Positions 15,329-25,849 of a stretch of DNA of 64,000 nt are shown in pieces; within the stretch, counting starts at the first letter, position 1, and each line of letters opens with the position of its first letter. Source of the stretch: Mycobacterium sp. MS1601. Lineage in GTDB: Bacteria; Actinomycetota; Actinomycetes; Mycobacteriales; Mycobacteriaceae. The position numbers were made by a program, and so were the translations under genes. Below the pieces are notes generated by a model that ran no database searches, was not told the origin of the DNA, and was given only the letters and a program-made list of their open reading frames with translations. The stretch is from positions 1,302,001-1,366,000 of the forward strand of contig NZ_CP019420.1 of NCBI RefSeq assembly GCF_001984215.1. The letters are read 5' to 3'.

Positions 15329-16021
15329 TCACGGTGGCGTCTCCCGCAGCACGTAACCCACTCCGCGAACGGTGTGGATCAGCCGCGGCTCGCCCTCCGC
15401 TTCCGTCTTGCGACGCAGATATCCGACATACACCTCGAGTGCGTTGCCCGAGGTGGGGAAATCGAAACCCCATACCTCTTCGAGAATGCGGCTGCGCGTC
15501 AGGACGCGCCTCGGGTTGGCGATCAGCATCTCCAACAGCGCGAATTCAGTGCGAGTGAGACTGATCTGACGCTGGCCGCGGGTGACCTCGCGGGTCACCG
15601 GGTCCAGGGTGAGGTCGCCGAAGCTCAGCGCGACGGCCTCCACCTTGTCCTCCGGGCCGGTGCGGCGGAGCAGTGCGCGCATCCGGGCCAGCAGCTCCTC
15701 CAGGGCGAACGGCTTCGGCAGGTAATCGTCGGCGCCGGCGTCCAGGCCCGCCACCCGCTCGGACACCGAGTCGCGGGCGGTTAGCACCAGGATCGGCAGA
15801 TCGTCGCCGGTGCTGCGGAGCTGGCGACACACCTCCAGACCGTCCAGTCGCGGCATCATCACATCGAGGACCACGGCGTCCGGCCGGTCGCTGGAGATCG
15901 CGTTGAGCGCCTCGACACCGTCCTCGGCCAGGGATACCGAGTAGCCGTTGAAGGAAAGGGAACGACGCAGCGATTCGCGCACCGCGCGATCGTCATCAAC
16001 GACAAGAATGCGCACGGCCAC
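15329..16021 (-). CDS. mprA: response regulator MprA
   Basis: A 230-residue OmpR/PhoB-type regulator (Rv0981). The receiver domain has the acidic pair in [11 protein letters not shown], the phosphorylated Asp in [14 protein letters not shown], Thr in PILVLTARD and Lys in DYLPKPF. The winged helix with [29 protein letters not shown] and VYVGYLRRK binds tandem MprA boxes. It forms the stress pair with mprB, 1 nt apart. A 19-bp direct repeat 17-35 bp upstream of its start suggests autoregulation. Confidence 0.97.
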   Translation of the reverse strand: MAVRILVVDDDRAVRESLRRSLSFNGYSVSLAEDGVEALNAISSDRPDAVVLDVMMPRLDGLEVCRQLRSTGDDLPILVLTARDSVSERVAGLDAGADDYLPKPFALEELLARMRALLRRTGPEDKVEAVALSFGDLTLDPVTREVTRGQRQISLTRTEFALLEMLIANPRRVLTRSRILEEVWGFDFPTSGNALEVYVGYLRRKTEAEGEPRLIHTVRGVGYVLRETPP

Positions 16022-16037
16022 CAGTGTTATCCCAATG

Positions 16038-16056
16038 TCTGAGAGCGGCCTGAGAG
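16038..16056. promoter_or_regulatory. MprA-box-like repeat upstream of mprA (autoregulation)
   Basis: Read in the direction of mprA it is CTCTCAGG-CCG-CTCTCAGA, two 8-bp direct repeats with a 3-bp spacer. It lies between the rpmF terminator and the mprA start, and matches the second copy near pepD in geometry and core (TCTCAG). Confidence 0.7.
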
Positions 16057-16070
16057 GCGCGCGGAAGAAA

Positions 16071-16091
16071 ATGCACGGAAGTTCCGTGCAT
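16071..16091 (-). terminator. terminator of rpmF
   Basis: The palindrome ATGCACGGAA-G-TTCCGTGCAT can form an 8-bp stem with a 5-nt loop. Read leftward it is followed by TTTCTTCC. It isolates rpmF from the mprA promoter. Confidence 0.75.
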
Positions 16092-16117
16092 CGTCATCTG
16101 TGATCGAACGAACGAGT

Positions 16118-16291
16118 TCAGCGCTTGTCGAGGTCGACCAAGCCGAGGCGGGCAGCCTTGAGCAGGCGCCGCGGCACCTTGTGCTGGGTGCCGGCAACGG
16201 TGACGTTCACCAGCCCGGTGGCTTCGGTCTTCCACTGCGCGCGACGGCTACGGGTGTTCGCACGCGACATCCTGCGCTTGGGCACAGCCAT
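16118..16291 (-). CDS. rpmF: 50S ribosomal protein L32, cysteine-free form
   Basis: A 57-residue L32 with the family start [20 protein letters not shown] and the end [16 protein letters not shown]. It binds 23S rRNA in the large subunit. There is no cysteine, so this is the zinc-independent (C-minus) version usual in mycobacteria. The frame opens three codons earlier, but AAGGAG sits 9 nt before ATG 16291, which sets the start. It is single-gene, with its own terminator. Confidence 0.95.
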   Translation of the reverse strand: MAVPKRRMSRANTRSRRAQWKTEATGLVNVTVAGTQHKVPRRLLKAARLGLVDLDKR

Positions 16292-16485
16292 GACGAGCAT
16301 CTCCTTGCTTGTGGTGTCCGCCGCACGAGGAAAACGCCACTACGGGCGGCGACGATTGCCACTCAGGATAGCCGGTGAGCGGCGTCGGCTCCAAAACGGC
16401 GCCTGAACTGCCTTTCCGCCCACCGAACGCGCTCACACACCGGCGGCAGCAAGTCGCACTTGACGCGGTACCGCGAGTTCTAGGT

Positions 16486-16501
16486 AACCTACCGGTTGGT
16501 T
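16486..16501. promoter_or_regulatory. TetR-type operator upstream of the AtuA-acyl-CoA operon
   Basis: AACCTACCGGTTGGTT is a 16-bp near-palindrome (central ACCGGT, 14 of 16 symmetric), a form common for TetR repressors of actinobacterial fatty-acid genes. TTGACG at 16460 and TAACCT at 16485 may be the -35 and -10. The operator would then cover the -10 and the start of an almost leaderless transcript. No tetR gene is nearby. Confidence 0.5.
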
Positions 16502-16503
16502 GA

Positions 16504-18210
<1,707 letters not shown>

Positions 18211-18250
18211 CGATCTGGAATTCCCCGAGCGTGATCAACTCCGCAAGACA

Positions 18251-19354
18251 GTGCGCAGTTTCGTCGACCGCGAGATCATGCCGAACATCGACGAGTGGGA
18301 GCGGGCCGGCGAACTGCCTCGGGATCTGCACCACAAAGCAGCTGCGGCGGGCCTGTTGGGCGCATCCTTCCCGGTGGAGGTCGGTGGTGGTGGCGGTGAC
18401 GCCGCGGACTCTTTGGTGATCTGTGAGGAGATGCACCAATCCGGCTGCCCCGGAGGCGTCTTCGCCTCACTGTTCACATGCGGAATCGCCGTGCCGCACA
18501 TGGCCGCCAGCGGTGACCGCAGGCTGATCGACGAGTTCGTGGCACCCACCCTGGCCGGCACCAAGATCGGGGCGCTCGCCATCACCGAACCCGGCGGCGG
18601 CTCCGACGTCGGACACCTGACCACCCGCGCCACCCGCGATGGCGACACCTACATCGTCAACGGCGCCAAGACCTACATCACCTCCGGGGTGCGTGCCGAC
18701 TATGTGGTCACCGCGGTGCGCACGGGCGGCCCCGGCGCAGCGGGTGTCTCACTGTTGGTGGTCGAGAAGGGCACACCGGGTTTCGAGGTCAGCCGCAAGT
18801 TGGACAAGATGGGCTGGCGCTCGTCGGACACCGCCGAGCTGTCCTACACCGACGCCCGCGTCCCCGCGCACAATCTGGTGGGACCAGAGAATTCCGGCTT
18901 CCTGCAGATTGCCGGTGCATTCGTATCCGAGCGTATCGGCCTTGCCGCCCAGGCATATTCGAGCGCTGCCCGCTGCCTGGAGCTGACCGCGCAGTGGTGC
19001 CGTGACCGCGAGACCTTCGGCCGTCCGTTGATCTCCCGCCAATCCGTGCAGAACACACTGACCGAGATGGCCCGCCGCATCGATGTGGCGCGGGTGTACT
19101 CCCGCCACGTGGTGGAGCAGCAGCTGGCCGGGGAAACCAACCTGATCGCCGAGGTCTGCTTCGCCAAGAACACCGCCGTCGAGGCCGGCGAATGGGTGGC
19201 CCACCAGGCCGTGCAACTGTTCGGCGGCATGGGCTACATGGCCGAATCGGAGGTCGAACGGCAGTACCGCGACATGCGGATTCTGGGGATCGGCGGCGGA
19301 ACCTCCGAAATCCTCACCGGGCTGGCCGCAAAAACACTTGGATACCAGTCATGA
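18251..19354 (+). CDS. fadE13: acyl-CoA dehydrogenase (FadE13-like) with an apparent N-terminal frameshift
   Basis: An FAD-dependent acyl-CoA dehydrogenase with IGALAITEPGGGSDVG (FAD loop), YIVNGAKTYIT and GERQ-region equivalents QLFGGMGYMAESEVERQYRD with the usual C-terminal GGTSEI. The open frame from GTG 18251 lacks the first helix. The true start seems to be GTG 18207, overlapping the AtuA stop as GTGA. It reads (M)TIWNSP and then leaves frame; with one more C in the run at 18223-18226 it would continue ERDQLRKTV into this frame. So either a real one-base deletion or a sequencing error is present. The rest is intact and the following genes look functional. Confidence 0.85.
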   Translation: MRSFVDREIMPNIDEWERAGELPRDLHHKAAAAGLLGASFPVEVGGGGGDAADSLVICEEMHQSGCPGGVFASLFTCGIAVPHMAASGDRRLIDEFVAPTLAGTKIGALAITEPGGGSDVGHLTTRATRDGDTYIVNGAKTYITSGVRADYVVTAVRTGGPGAAGVSLLVVEKGTPGFEVSRKLDKMGWRSSDTAELSYTDARVPAHNLVGPENSGFLQIAGAFVSERIGLAAQAYSSAARCLELTAQWCRDRETFGRPLISRQSVQNTLTEMARRIDVARVYSRHVVEQQLAGETNLIAEVCFAKNTAVEAGEWVAHQAVQLFGGMGYMAESEVERQYRDMRILGIGGGTSEILTGLAAKTLGYQS

Positions 19355-19409
19355 TCGCACCGTCTTCTCCTCATCGCTCGTGCCTCGCTCTGCATCGGCG
19401 ACGGTGGTC

Positions 19410-21005
19410 ATGACAGCACTCACTTCAGTTCTCGACCCCACCTCGGCCGCGTACACCGAGGCCGCCGAGGCCATGGCAGCCAAGCTGGCCGAGGTGGACA
19501 CCGAACTGGCCAAGGCACTGGCAGGCGGCGGCGAGAAGTACGTGCAGCGCCATCACGGCCGCGGCAAGCTGACCCCGCGCGAACGCATCGAGCTGCTGGT
19601 CGACGAGGACTCGCCGTTCCTGGAGTTGTGCCCGTTGGCCGGGTACGGCAGTCAGTACCAGGTGGGAGCTAGCCTGGTCACCGGCATCGGCGTGGTCGAG
19701 GGTGTCGAGACCATGATCGTGGCCAACGACCCCACCGTGAAGGGCGGCACCAGCAATCCGTGGACCATCCGGAAGTCGTTCCGGGCCAACCAGATCGCGT
19801 TGGAGAACCGACTGCCGCTGATCTCGCTGGTGGAGTCCGGCGGCGCCGACCTCACCACCCAGAAGGACATCTTCATCCCCGGCGGGCGGCAGTTCCGCGA
19901 CCTGACCCGACTGTCCGCCGCCGGCATTCCCACCATCGCGCTGGTGTTCGGCAACTCCACCGCCGGCGGGGCCTACATCCCCGGCATGTCCGATCACGTG
20001 GTGATGATCGCCGACCGTTCCAAGGTGTTCCTGGCCGGGCCTCCGCTGGTGAAGATGGCCACCGGCGAGGAGTCCGATGACGAAGCCCTTGGCGGAGCCC
20101 AGATGCACGCCCGCACATCGGGTCTGGCCGACTACTTCGCCGTCGACGAGGCCGATGCCCTGCGCATCGGACGACGCATCGTGGCACGGTTGAACTGGCG
20201 CAAGCGCGGGCCTGCGCCGGGCCCGGTGACCGAGCCGCATTTCGACGCCGAGGAACTGGTCGGCATCGTGCCCGCTGATCTGCGCATCCCCTTCGACCCC
20301 CGCGAGATCATCGCCCGCATCGTGGACGGTTCGGACTTCGACGAGTTCAAGCCGATGTACGGGGGCTCACTGGTCACCGGCTGGGCCACGGTGCACGGCT
20401 ACCCGCTGGGGATCCTGGCCAATGCCCGCGGTGTGCTGTTCAGCGAGGAATCCCAGAAGGCCACCCAGTTCATCCAGCTGGCCAACCGCAGTTCCACTCC
20501 ACTGTTGTTCCTGCACAACACCACCGGATACATGGTCGGCAAGGCCTATGAGGAAGGCGGAATGATCAAACACGGGTCGATGATGATCAACGCCGTCTCC
20601 AATTCGACGGTCCCGCACATCTCGCTGCTGATCGGCGCCTCCTACGGCGCCGGACACTATGGCATGTGCGGCCGTGCCTATGATCCGCGCTTCCTGTTCG
20701 CCTGGCCGAGTGCCAAATCCGCGGTGATGGGCGGTCCCCAGTTGGCGGGGGTGCTGTCGATCGTCAACCGGGCCGCCACCGAGGCCCGCGGCCAGCAGTT
20801 CGACGAGGCCGCCGACGCTGCCATGCGGGCGGCGGTCGAGGGGCAGATCGAGGCCGAGTCATTGCCGCTGGTGCTGTCCGGGATGCTCTACGACGACGGT
20901 GTGATCGATCCGCGGGATACCCGCACCGTGCTGGGAATGTCGTTGTCCGCCATCGCCAGCGGCCCGGTCGAGGGGACGTCGAACTTCGGCGTCTTCAGGA
21001 TGTGA
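19410..21005 (+). CDS. accD2: acyl-CoA carboxylase carboxyltransferase (beta) subunit
   Basis: A 531-residue carboxyltransferase of the biotin-dependent acyl-CoA carboxylase family (Rv0974c). The N-half carries the CoA-binding region GRGKLTPRERIELLVDE, LVESGGADL and STAGGAYIPGMSDH. The C-half has GILANARGVLFSEESQKATQF, LFLHNTTGYMVG, GASYGAGHYGMCGRAY and FAWPSAKSAVMGG. The full set of oxyanion loops suggests activity, with a methylcrotonyl-CoA-like substrate. The start is ATG 19410, where homology to the family begins. A 55-nt gap after the dehydrogenase is the only sizeable spacer in the operon. Confidence 0.93.
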   Translation: MTALTSVLDPTSAAYTEAAEAMAAKLAEVDTELAKALAGGGEKYVQRHHGRGKLTPRERIELLVDEDSPFLELCPLAGYGSQYQVGASLVTGIGVVEGVETMIVANDPTVKGGTSNPWTIRKSFRANQIALENRLPLISLVESGGADLTTQKDIFIPGGRQFRDLTRLSAAGIPTIALVFGNSTAGGAYIPGMSDHVVMIADRSKVFLAGPPLVKMATGEESDDEALGGAQMHARTSGLADYFAVDEADALRIGRRIVARLNWRKRGPAPGPVTEPHFDAEELVGIVPADLRIPFDPREIIARIVDGSDFDEFKPMYGGSLVTGWATVHGYPLGILANARGVLFSEESQKATQFIQLANRSSTPLLFLHNTTGYMVGKAYEEGGMIKHGSMMINAVSNSTVPHISLLIGASYGAGHYGMCGRAYDPRFLFAWPSAKSAVMGGPQLAGVLSIVNRAATEARGQQFDEAADAAMRAAVEGQIEAESLPLVLSGMLYDDGVIDPRDTRTVLGMSLSAIASGPVEGTSNFGVFRM

Positions 21006-22933
21006 GCACCATGGTGGACAGAGTCCTGGTGGCCAACCGCGGTGAGATCGCACGTCGGGTGTTCACCACCTGCCGCCGTCTGGGCATCGACACCGTAGCC
21101 GTCTACACCGACCCCGACGAGGACTCACCCCATGTGGCCGAGGCCGATGTCCGGGTACACATCAACAGCTATCTCGACGGTGCGGCGATCATCGCCGCTG
21201 CCGTCGCGGCGGGAGCCGACGCCATCCATCCCGGTTACGGCTTCCTCTCCGAGAACGCCGATTTCGCGGACGCGGTGATCACGGCGGGGCTGACGTGGAT
21301 CGGCCCGCCGCCGGCCGCGGTACGCGCGATGGGATCCAAGATCGAGTCGAAGAAGATCATGGCCGCCGCAGGCGTCCCGGTGCTCGACGAGCTGGACCCG
21401 CAGACCATCACCGAGGCGCAGCTGCCGGTACTGGTGAAGGCCTCGGCCGGCGGCGGCGGCCGCGGCATGAGGGTGGTGACCACACTGGCCGAGCTGCCCG
21501 AGCAGGTGGAAGCGGCCGGCCGGGAAGCAACATCGGCGTTCGGCGACGGCACGGTCTTCTGTGAACGCTATCTCGCCAGCGGCCACCACATCGAGGTTCA
21601 GGTGATGGCCGATGCGCACGGCACCGTGTGGTCGGTGGGCGAACGCGAGTGTTCCATTCAGCGCCGCCACCAGAAGATCATCGAGGAAGCGCCGTCACCG
21701 TTGGTGCAGCGCGTACCGGGGATGCGACAGAAGCTCTTCGACGCGGCCCGCACCGCTGCGGAGGCCATCGGCTACAACGGGGCCGGCACCGTGGAATTCA
21801 TGGCCGACGACAGCGGCGACTTCTTCTTCCTGGAGATGAACACCCGCCTCCAGGTGGAGCATCCCGTCACCGAGGAGACCACCGGACTGGACCTGGTGGC
21901 GCTGCAACTGGATGTCGCGTCCGGGGCGCGGCTCGATCCCGAACCACCACCGGCTCAGGGTCATTCGATCGAGGCCCGGCTGTACGCCGAGGACCCGGCC
22001 AGGGACTGGTTGCCGCAGTCGGGTGTCGTCCACCGGTTCGACGTCCCCGACGGCGTGCGGGTGGATTCCGGAATCGTGGACGGCTCGGTGGTGTCCATCC
22101 ACTACGACCCGATGCTGGCGAAGGTCATCTCCCACGCCCCCACCCGCGGCCAAGCCGCCCGGGTGCTGGCCACCGCGTTGGCGCGCACCCGCCTGCACGG
22201 CATCCGGACCAACCGGGATCTGCTGGTGAATGTGCTGCGACACCCGGCCTTTCGCGACGGAGCCACCGACACCGCGTTCTTCGACACCCACGACCTCGCG
22301 GTACTGGCCACCCCGCTACCCGATCGGAGTGCGCGGCGACTGTCCGCGGTGGCCGCCGCACTGGCCGCCGCCGCACACAATCGCGCGACCGCCACCACGT
22401 GCGCGACCGTGCCCGGCGGCTGGCGCAACCTGCCCTCTGCGAATCAGCTGAAAACCTACGACATCGACGGCGAGGAGTACCGGGTCGCCTACCGGGCCAC
22501 CCGCACGGGCATCCGACTGCCTGACGACGCCGACGTGACGGTGCGCAGCACGTCCCCACAGTCGGTGGTGCTGGTCGACGGCCGCGCAGTGGAGATCGAG
22601 TTCGACGTGCACACCTACGGCGCCGACGTTTTCGTCGACTCGGCACTGGGTGCGGTGCATCTGGTGGCGGTGCCGCGCTTTGTCGAGCCGGGGACGACGA
22701 ACACATCCGGCTCACTGCTGGCCCCGATGCCCGGAGTGGTGGTCCGGGTGGGCGCCGAACCGGGCGCGCACGTCAGCGAAGGCCAGCCACTGCTGTGGCT
22801 GGAGGCCATGAAGATGGAGCACACCGTCAACGCCCCCGCCGACGGTGTGCTCACCGAACTGCGCGTCGGTCCCGGCGTCCAGGTGGAGGTCGGCCAAGTG
22901 CTCGCAATCGTCAACAGCGAAGGGAAGTCATGA
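21002..22933 (+). CDS. accA2: acyl-CoA carboxylase biotin carboxylase/biotin carrier (alpha) subunit
   Basis: A 643-residue alpha subunit (Rv0973c). The biotin carboxylase domain (1-450) begins DRVLVANRGEIARRV. It has the Gly-rich ATP loop ASAGGGGRGMRVV, HIEVQVMADAHGTVWSVGERECSIQRRHQK and EMNTRLQVEHPVTEETTG. The C-terminal carrier domain has the biotinylated Lys in WLEAMKMEHTV. It carboxylates biotin with bicarbonate and ATP, and AccD2 passes the carboxyl to the acyl-CoA. The GTG start overlaps the accD2 stop as GTGA; ATG 21011 is an alternative. Its stop overlaps the next gene as ATGA. Confidence 0.94.
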   Translation: MSTMVDRVLVANRGEIARRVFTTCRRLGIDTVAVYTDPDEDSPHVAEADVRVHINSYLDGAAIIAAAVAAGADAIHPGYGFLSENADFADAVITAGLTWIGPPPAAVRAMGSKIESKKIMAAAGVPVLDELDPQTITEAQLPVLVKASAGGGGRGMRVVTTLAELPEQVEAAGREATSAFGDGTVFCERYLASGHHIEVQVMADAHGTVWSVGERECSIQRRHQKIIEEAPSPLVQRVPGMRQKLFDAARTAAEAIGYNGAGTVEFMADDSGDFFFLEMNTRLQVEHPVTEETTGLDLVALQLDVASGARLDPEPPPAQGHSIEARLYAEDPARDWLPQSGVVHRFDVPDGVRVDSGIVDGSVVSIHYDPMLAKVISHAPTRGQAARVLATALARTRLHGIRTNRDLLVNVLRHPAFRDGATDTAFFDTHDLAVLATPLPDRSARRLSAVAAALAAAAHNRATATTCATVPGGWRNLPSANQLKTYDIDGEEYRVAYRATRTGIRLPDDADVTVRSTSPQSVVLVDGRAVEIEFDVHTYGADVFVDSALGAVHLVAVPRFVEPGTTNTSGSLLAPMPGVVVRVGAEPGAHVSEGQPLLWLEAMKMEHTVNAPADGVLTELRVGPGVQVEVGQVLAIVNSEGKS

Positions 22934-24087
22934 GTTTCGTCGAGAGCCCGGAACGCCAGGCGCTGCGCAAGTCGGTGGCAGCGTTCGCATCCGACTACGG
23001 CCAGGACTACTACCTGCAGAAGGCCAGGGCCGGTCAGCACACAGACGAATTATGGAGTGAAGCAGGCAAACTCGGCTTCATCGGCGTCAACCTCCCAGAG
23101 CAGTACGGCGGCGGGGGCGCCGGCATGTACGAGCTCTCACTGGTGATGGAGGAGATGTCCGCCGCGGGTTCGGCACTGCTGATGATGGTCGTCTCGCCTG
23201 CCATCAACGGCACCATCATCTCCAAGTTCGGCACCGAGGAGCAGAAGCAGCGGTGGCTGCCCGGCATCGCCGACGGCACCCTGACCATGGCCTTCGCGAT
23301 CACCGAACCCGACGCGGGTTCCAACTCGCACAAGATCACCACCACGGCCCGCCGTGACGGCGGCGACTGGATCCTCAGCGGACAGAAGGTGTACATCTCC
23401 GGCGTCGACCAGGCGCAGGCGGTGCTCGTCGTCGGCCGTACCGAAGATCACAAGACCGGCAACCTGAAGCCGGCGCTGTTCGTCGTCCCCACCGACGTCC
23501 CGGGGCTGACCTACACGAAGATCCCGATGGAGATCGTCAGCCCCGAATTCCAGTTCCAGGTGTTCCTCGACGAGGTACGACTGCCCGCCGACGCACTCGT
23601 CGGTTCCGAGGATGCCGCCATCGCGCAACTGTTCGCCGGGCTGAACCCCGAACGCATCATGGGAGCGGCCAGCGCGGTCGGGATGGGCCGCTTCGCCATC
23701 GGCAAGGCCACGGAGTACGTCAAGACCCGCCAGGTCTGGAAGACCCCGATCGGCGCGCACCAAGGCATCGCACATCCATTGGCGGCCAACCACATCGAGA
23801 TCGAACTGGCCAAGCTGATGATGCAGAAGGCGGCGTCGCTGTACGACGACGGTGACGACTTCGGCGCCGCGGAGGCGGCCAACATGGCCAAGTACGCCGC
23901 CGGTGAGGCGTCGGTGCGCGCAGTCGACCAGGCGGTGCAGTCCCTCGGCGGGAACGGTCTGACCAAGGAGTACGGCATCGCGTCGGTACTCACCGCCTCC
24001 CGGCTGGCGCGCATCGCCCCGGTGAGCCGCGAGATGATCCTGAACTTCGTGGCGCAGACGTCACTCGGCCTGCCCCGCTCCTACTGA
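22930..24087 (+). CDS. fadE12: acyl-CoA dehydrogenase (FadE12-like)
   Basis: A 385-residue FAD-dependent acyl-CoA dehydrogenase (Rv0972c). It shows GFIGVNLPEQYGGGGAGMYE, TMAFAITEPDAGSNSHKI (FAD and substrate loop), WILSGQKVYISG, ERIMGAASAVGMGRFAI and AVQSLGGNGLTKEYG. It adds the alpha-beta double bond to acyl-CoA. The cluster suggests a branched substrate such as isovaleryl-CoA or citronellyl-CoA. ATG overlaps the accA2 stop (ATGA) and its stop overlaps the echA7 start (TGATG), indicating tight coupling. It is a second, diverged dehydrogenase beside fadE13. Confidence 0.93.
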   Translation: MSFVESPERQALRKSVAAFASDYGQDYYLQKARAGQHTDELWSEAGKLGFIGVNLPEQYGGGGAGMYELSLVMEEMSAAGSALLMMVVSPAINGTIISKFGTEEQKQRWLPGIADGTLTMAFAITEPDAGSNSHKITTTARRDGGDWILSGQKVYISGVDQAQAVLVVGRTEDHKTGNLKPALFVVPTDVPGLTYTKIPMEIVSPEFQFQVFLDEVRLPADALVGSEDAAIAQLFAGLNPERIMGAASAVGMGRFAIGKATEYVKTRQVWKTPIGAHQGIAHPLAANHIEIELAKLMMQKAASLYDDGDDFGAAEAANMAKYAAGEASVRAVDQAVQSLGGNGLTKEYGIASVLTASRLARIAPVSREMILNFVAQTSLGLPRSY

Positions 24088-24860
24088 TGGCGCAACTCGT
24101 CGACTACCGCGTCGAAGGCGGCGCTGCGCACCTGACACTGAATTCGCCGCACAACCGCAACGCGCTGTCCACGGCGCTGGTATCCCAACTACACCACGGA
24201 CTGACCGAGGCCACCGCCGATCCCGCTGTGCGGGTGGTGGTCCTCGGCCACACCGGCGGCACGTTCTGCGCGGGTGCCGATCTGAGCGAGGGCGCCGCCG
24301 GTGACCCCTACGAGATGGCGCTGGCCCGAGCTGTCGAGATGGCCACCCTGCTGCGTGCTCTGGTGTCCTGCCCGATGCCGGTGGTGGGCGCGGTCAACGG
24401 CCACGTCCGTGCCGGTGGTCTCGGGCTGGTGGGCGCCTGTGACATCGTGGCGGCGGGGCCCGCGAGCACCTTCGCACTGACCGAAGCCCGCATCGGCGTG
24501 GCCCCGGCCATCATCTCTATGACGCTGCTCCCTAAGCTGGCCCCGCGCGCCGCGGGTCGCTACTACCTCACCGGTGAGACGTTCACCGCAACAGAGGCCG
24601 CCGGGATAGGCCTGGTCACCACCGCCACCGACGACGTCGACGCGACCGTTTCCGCGGTGGTGGCGGACTTGACCAAGGCCTCACCACAGGGCCTGGCCGC
24701 GTCAAAAGCGCTGACCACCGCCGCAGTACTGGCCGGATTCGACGCCGATGCCGACCGCCTGGCCCGCGAGTCCGCGGCGCTGTTCGTCTCCGAGGAAGCC
24801 CACGAAGGAATGCACGCTTTCCTGGAGAAGCGCCGGCCGCGATGGGCACAGCCCGGCTGA
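24087..24860 (+). CDS. echA7: enoyl-CoA hydratase/isomerase family protein
   Basis: A 257-residue crotonase-fold protein (Rv0971c). It carries the CoA/oxyanion loops GTFCAGADLSEG (about 50-62) and PVVGAVNGHVRAGGLGLVGACD (about 95-116), then the active-site helix region TEARIGVAPAIIS. The first Glu of the hydratase pair is not obvious, so it may be a methylglutaconyl-CoA hydratase-like or related crotonase. It is last in the six-gene operon. In liu/atu pathways this step hydrates the carboxylated enoyl-CoA. Confidence 0.92.
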   Translation: MAQLVDYRVEGGAAHLTLNSPHNRNALSTALVSQLHHGLTEATADPAVRVVVLGHTGGTFCAGADLSEGAAGDPYEMALARAVEMATLLRALVSCPMPVVGAVNGHVRAGGLGLVGACDIVAAGPASTFALTEARIGVAPAIISMTLLPKLAPRAAGRYYLTGETFTATEAAGIGLVTTATDDVDATVSAVVADLTKASPQGLAASKALTTAAVLAGFDADADRLARESAALFVSEEAHEGMHAFLEKRRPRWAQPG

Positions 24861-24875
24861 TTTGTTCGCCGACCT

Positions 24876-24903
24876 TTGCGGTTGACAACGTTCGTCGTAG
24901 GCT
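24876..24903 (+). promoter_or_regulatory. promoter for a leaderless DUF1707 transcript
   Basis: TTGCGG (24876-24881) and TAGGCT (24898-24903) with a 16-bp spacer lie 8 nt before ATG 24912. This is the geometry of mycobacterial leaderless transcripts. No ribosome-binding site precedes the ATG. Confidence 0.5.
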
Positions 24904-24911
24904 CGGTGCTG

Positions 24912-25520
24912 ATGAGCAATTCAGCGCCGCGGGACTCATCGTTGCGAGCCGCAGACACGGGTCCGATCCAGGATGACCGAATTCAGGTTGCGCAACTGCT
25001 TTCCGAGGCCGCTGCACAGGGCAGGCTGGATCTTGCCGAGTACGAGAGCCGGTTGGCCAAGGCCTACGCTGCCAGAAACTACGCCGAACTCGATCAGCTC
25101 TCGGCCGATCTGCCCGGTGTCACCGCCGCCCGCCGCGGCGCCAGCAAGCCCGCGCCGTCGACGGTGCTGCTGGCGATCATGAGCGGATTCGAACGACGGG
25201 GCCGCTGGAACATCCCCAGGAAGCTGACCACGTTCACACTGTGGGGCAGCGGCGTGGTCGATCTGCGTTATGCCGACTTCACCTCGGCGGAGGTGAACAT
25301 CCACGCGTACTCGATCATGGGGGGCCAGACCATCCTGCTGCCGCCCGAGGTCAACGTCGCCGTGCACGGCACCGGGGTGATGGGCGCCTTCGCCCACGAC
25401 GTCACCGGAGCAGGCGCCCCCGGCGCGCCGCAGGTCACCATCACCGGGTTCTCACTGTGGGGCAGCGTCGGTATCAAGCGCAAGAAACGGCGCGACCAGA
25501 ACAAGCAGTCGCCCGCCTGA
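24912..25520 (+). CDS. DUF1707 domain protein
   Basis: A 202-residue protein (Rv0966c-like). The N-terminal DUF1707 domain (about 20-75) has DDRIQVAQLLSEAAAQGRLDLAEYESRLAKAYAA, a helical SHOCT-like motif often found on cytoplasmic ends of envelope proteins. The C-half (about 95-190) has repeated beta-strand segments with Gly turns (LWGSGVVDLRYADFTSAEVNI, IMGGQTILLPPEVNV, FSLWGSVGIKRKK), resembling the LiaF-type beta-helix. There is no transmembrane helix. Function unknown. The start was chosen at ATG 24912 because the upstream extension covers the promoter. Confidence 0.8.
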   Translation: MSNSAPRDSSLRAADTGPIQDDRIQVAQLLSEAAAQGRLDLAEYESRLAKAYAARNYAELDQLSADLPGVTAARRGASKPAPSTVLLAIMSGFERRGRWNIPRKLTTFTLWGSGVVDLRYADFTSAEVNIHAYSIMGGQTILLPPEVNVAVHGTGVMGAFAHDVTGAGAPGAPQVTITGFSLWGSVGIKRKKRRDQNKQSPA

Positions 25521-25549
25521 GTCAGCTGAATCTACTGTGCGACAGAGCT

Positions 25550-25849
25550 TTATGCGCAGTCGGCACACATCTGCGAAGTCACCGATGCCATCCGGCTGCG
25601 GTGGTACACCAGAAAGCAACTGGTGCAGGTGAACTCGTCAGCGCGCTTCGGGATGATCTTGACCACCAACTCTTCACCGGAGAGATCCGCTCCCGGCAGC
25701 TCGAACAGCTCGGCGAGATCGCTCGGGTCCTCGTCCACCATGGCATCGCCGTGCAGGGTGAGACCGGACGCCACCTCGCGAATCGGATCTGCCGGAGTGT
25801 CCTCGATATCGCGGCGTCGTGGTGCGTCGTAGTCGGTAACGGTGGCCAT
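25550..25849 (-). CDS. DUF4193 family protein
   Basis: A 99-residue actinobacterial protein (DUF4193). It starts MATVTDYDAPRRRDIE and has an acidic middle (DEDPSDLAELFELPGADLSGEEL). The C-terminus holds two CxxC pairs (FTCTSCF and MCADCA), a small zinc ribbon like those of RNA polymerase-associated or RNA-binding proteins. AAGGAG precedes the ATG at 7 nt. It is monocistronic and convergent with the DUF1707 gene. Function unknown. Confidence 0.82.
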   Translation of the reverse strand: MATVTDYDAPRRRDIEDTPADPIREVASGLTLHGDAMVDEDPSDLAELFELPGADLSGEELVVKIIPKRADEFTCTSCFLVYHRSRMASVTSQMCADCA

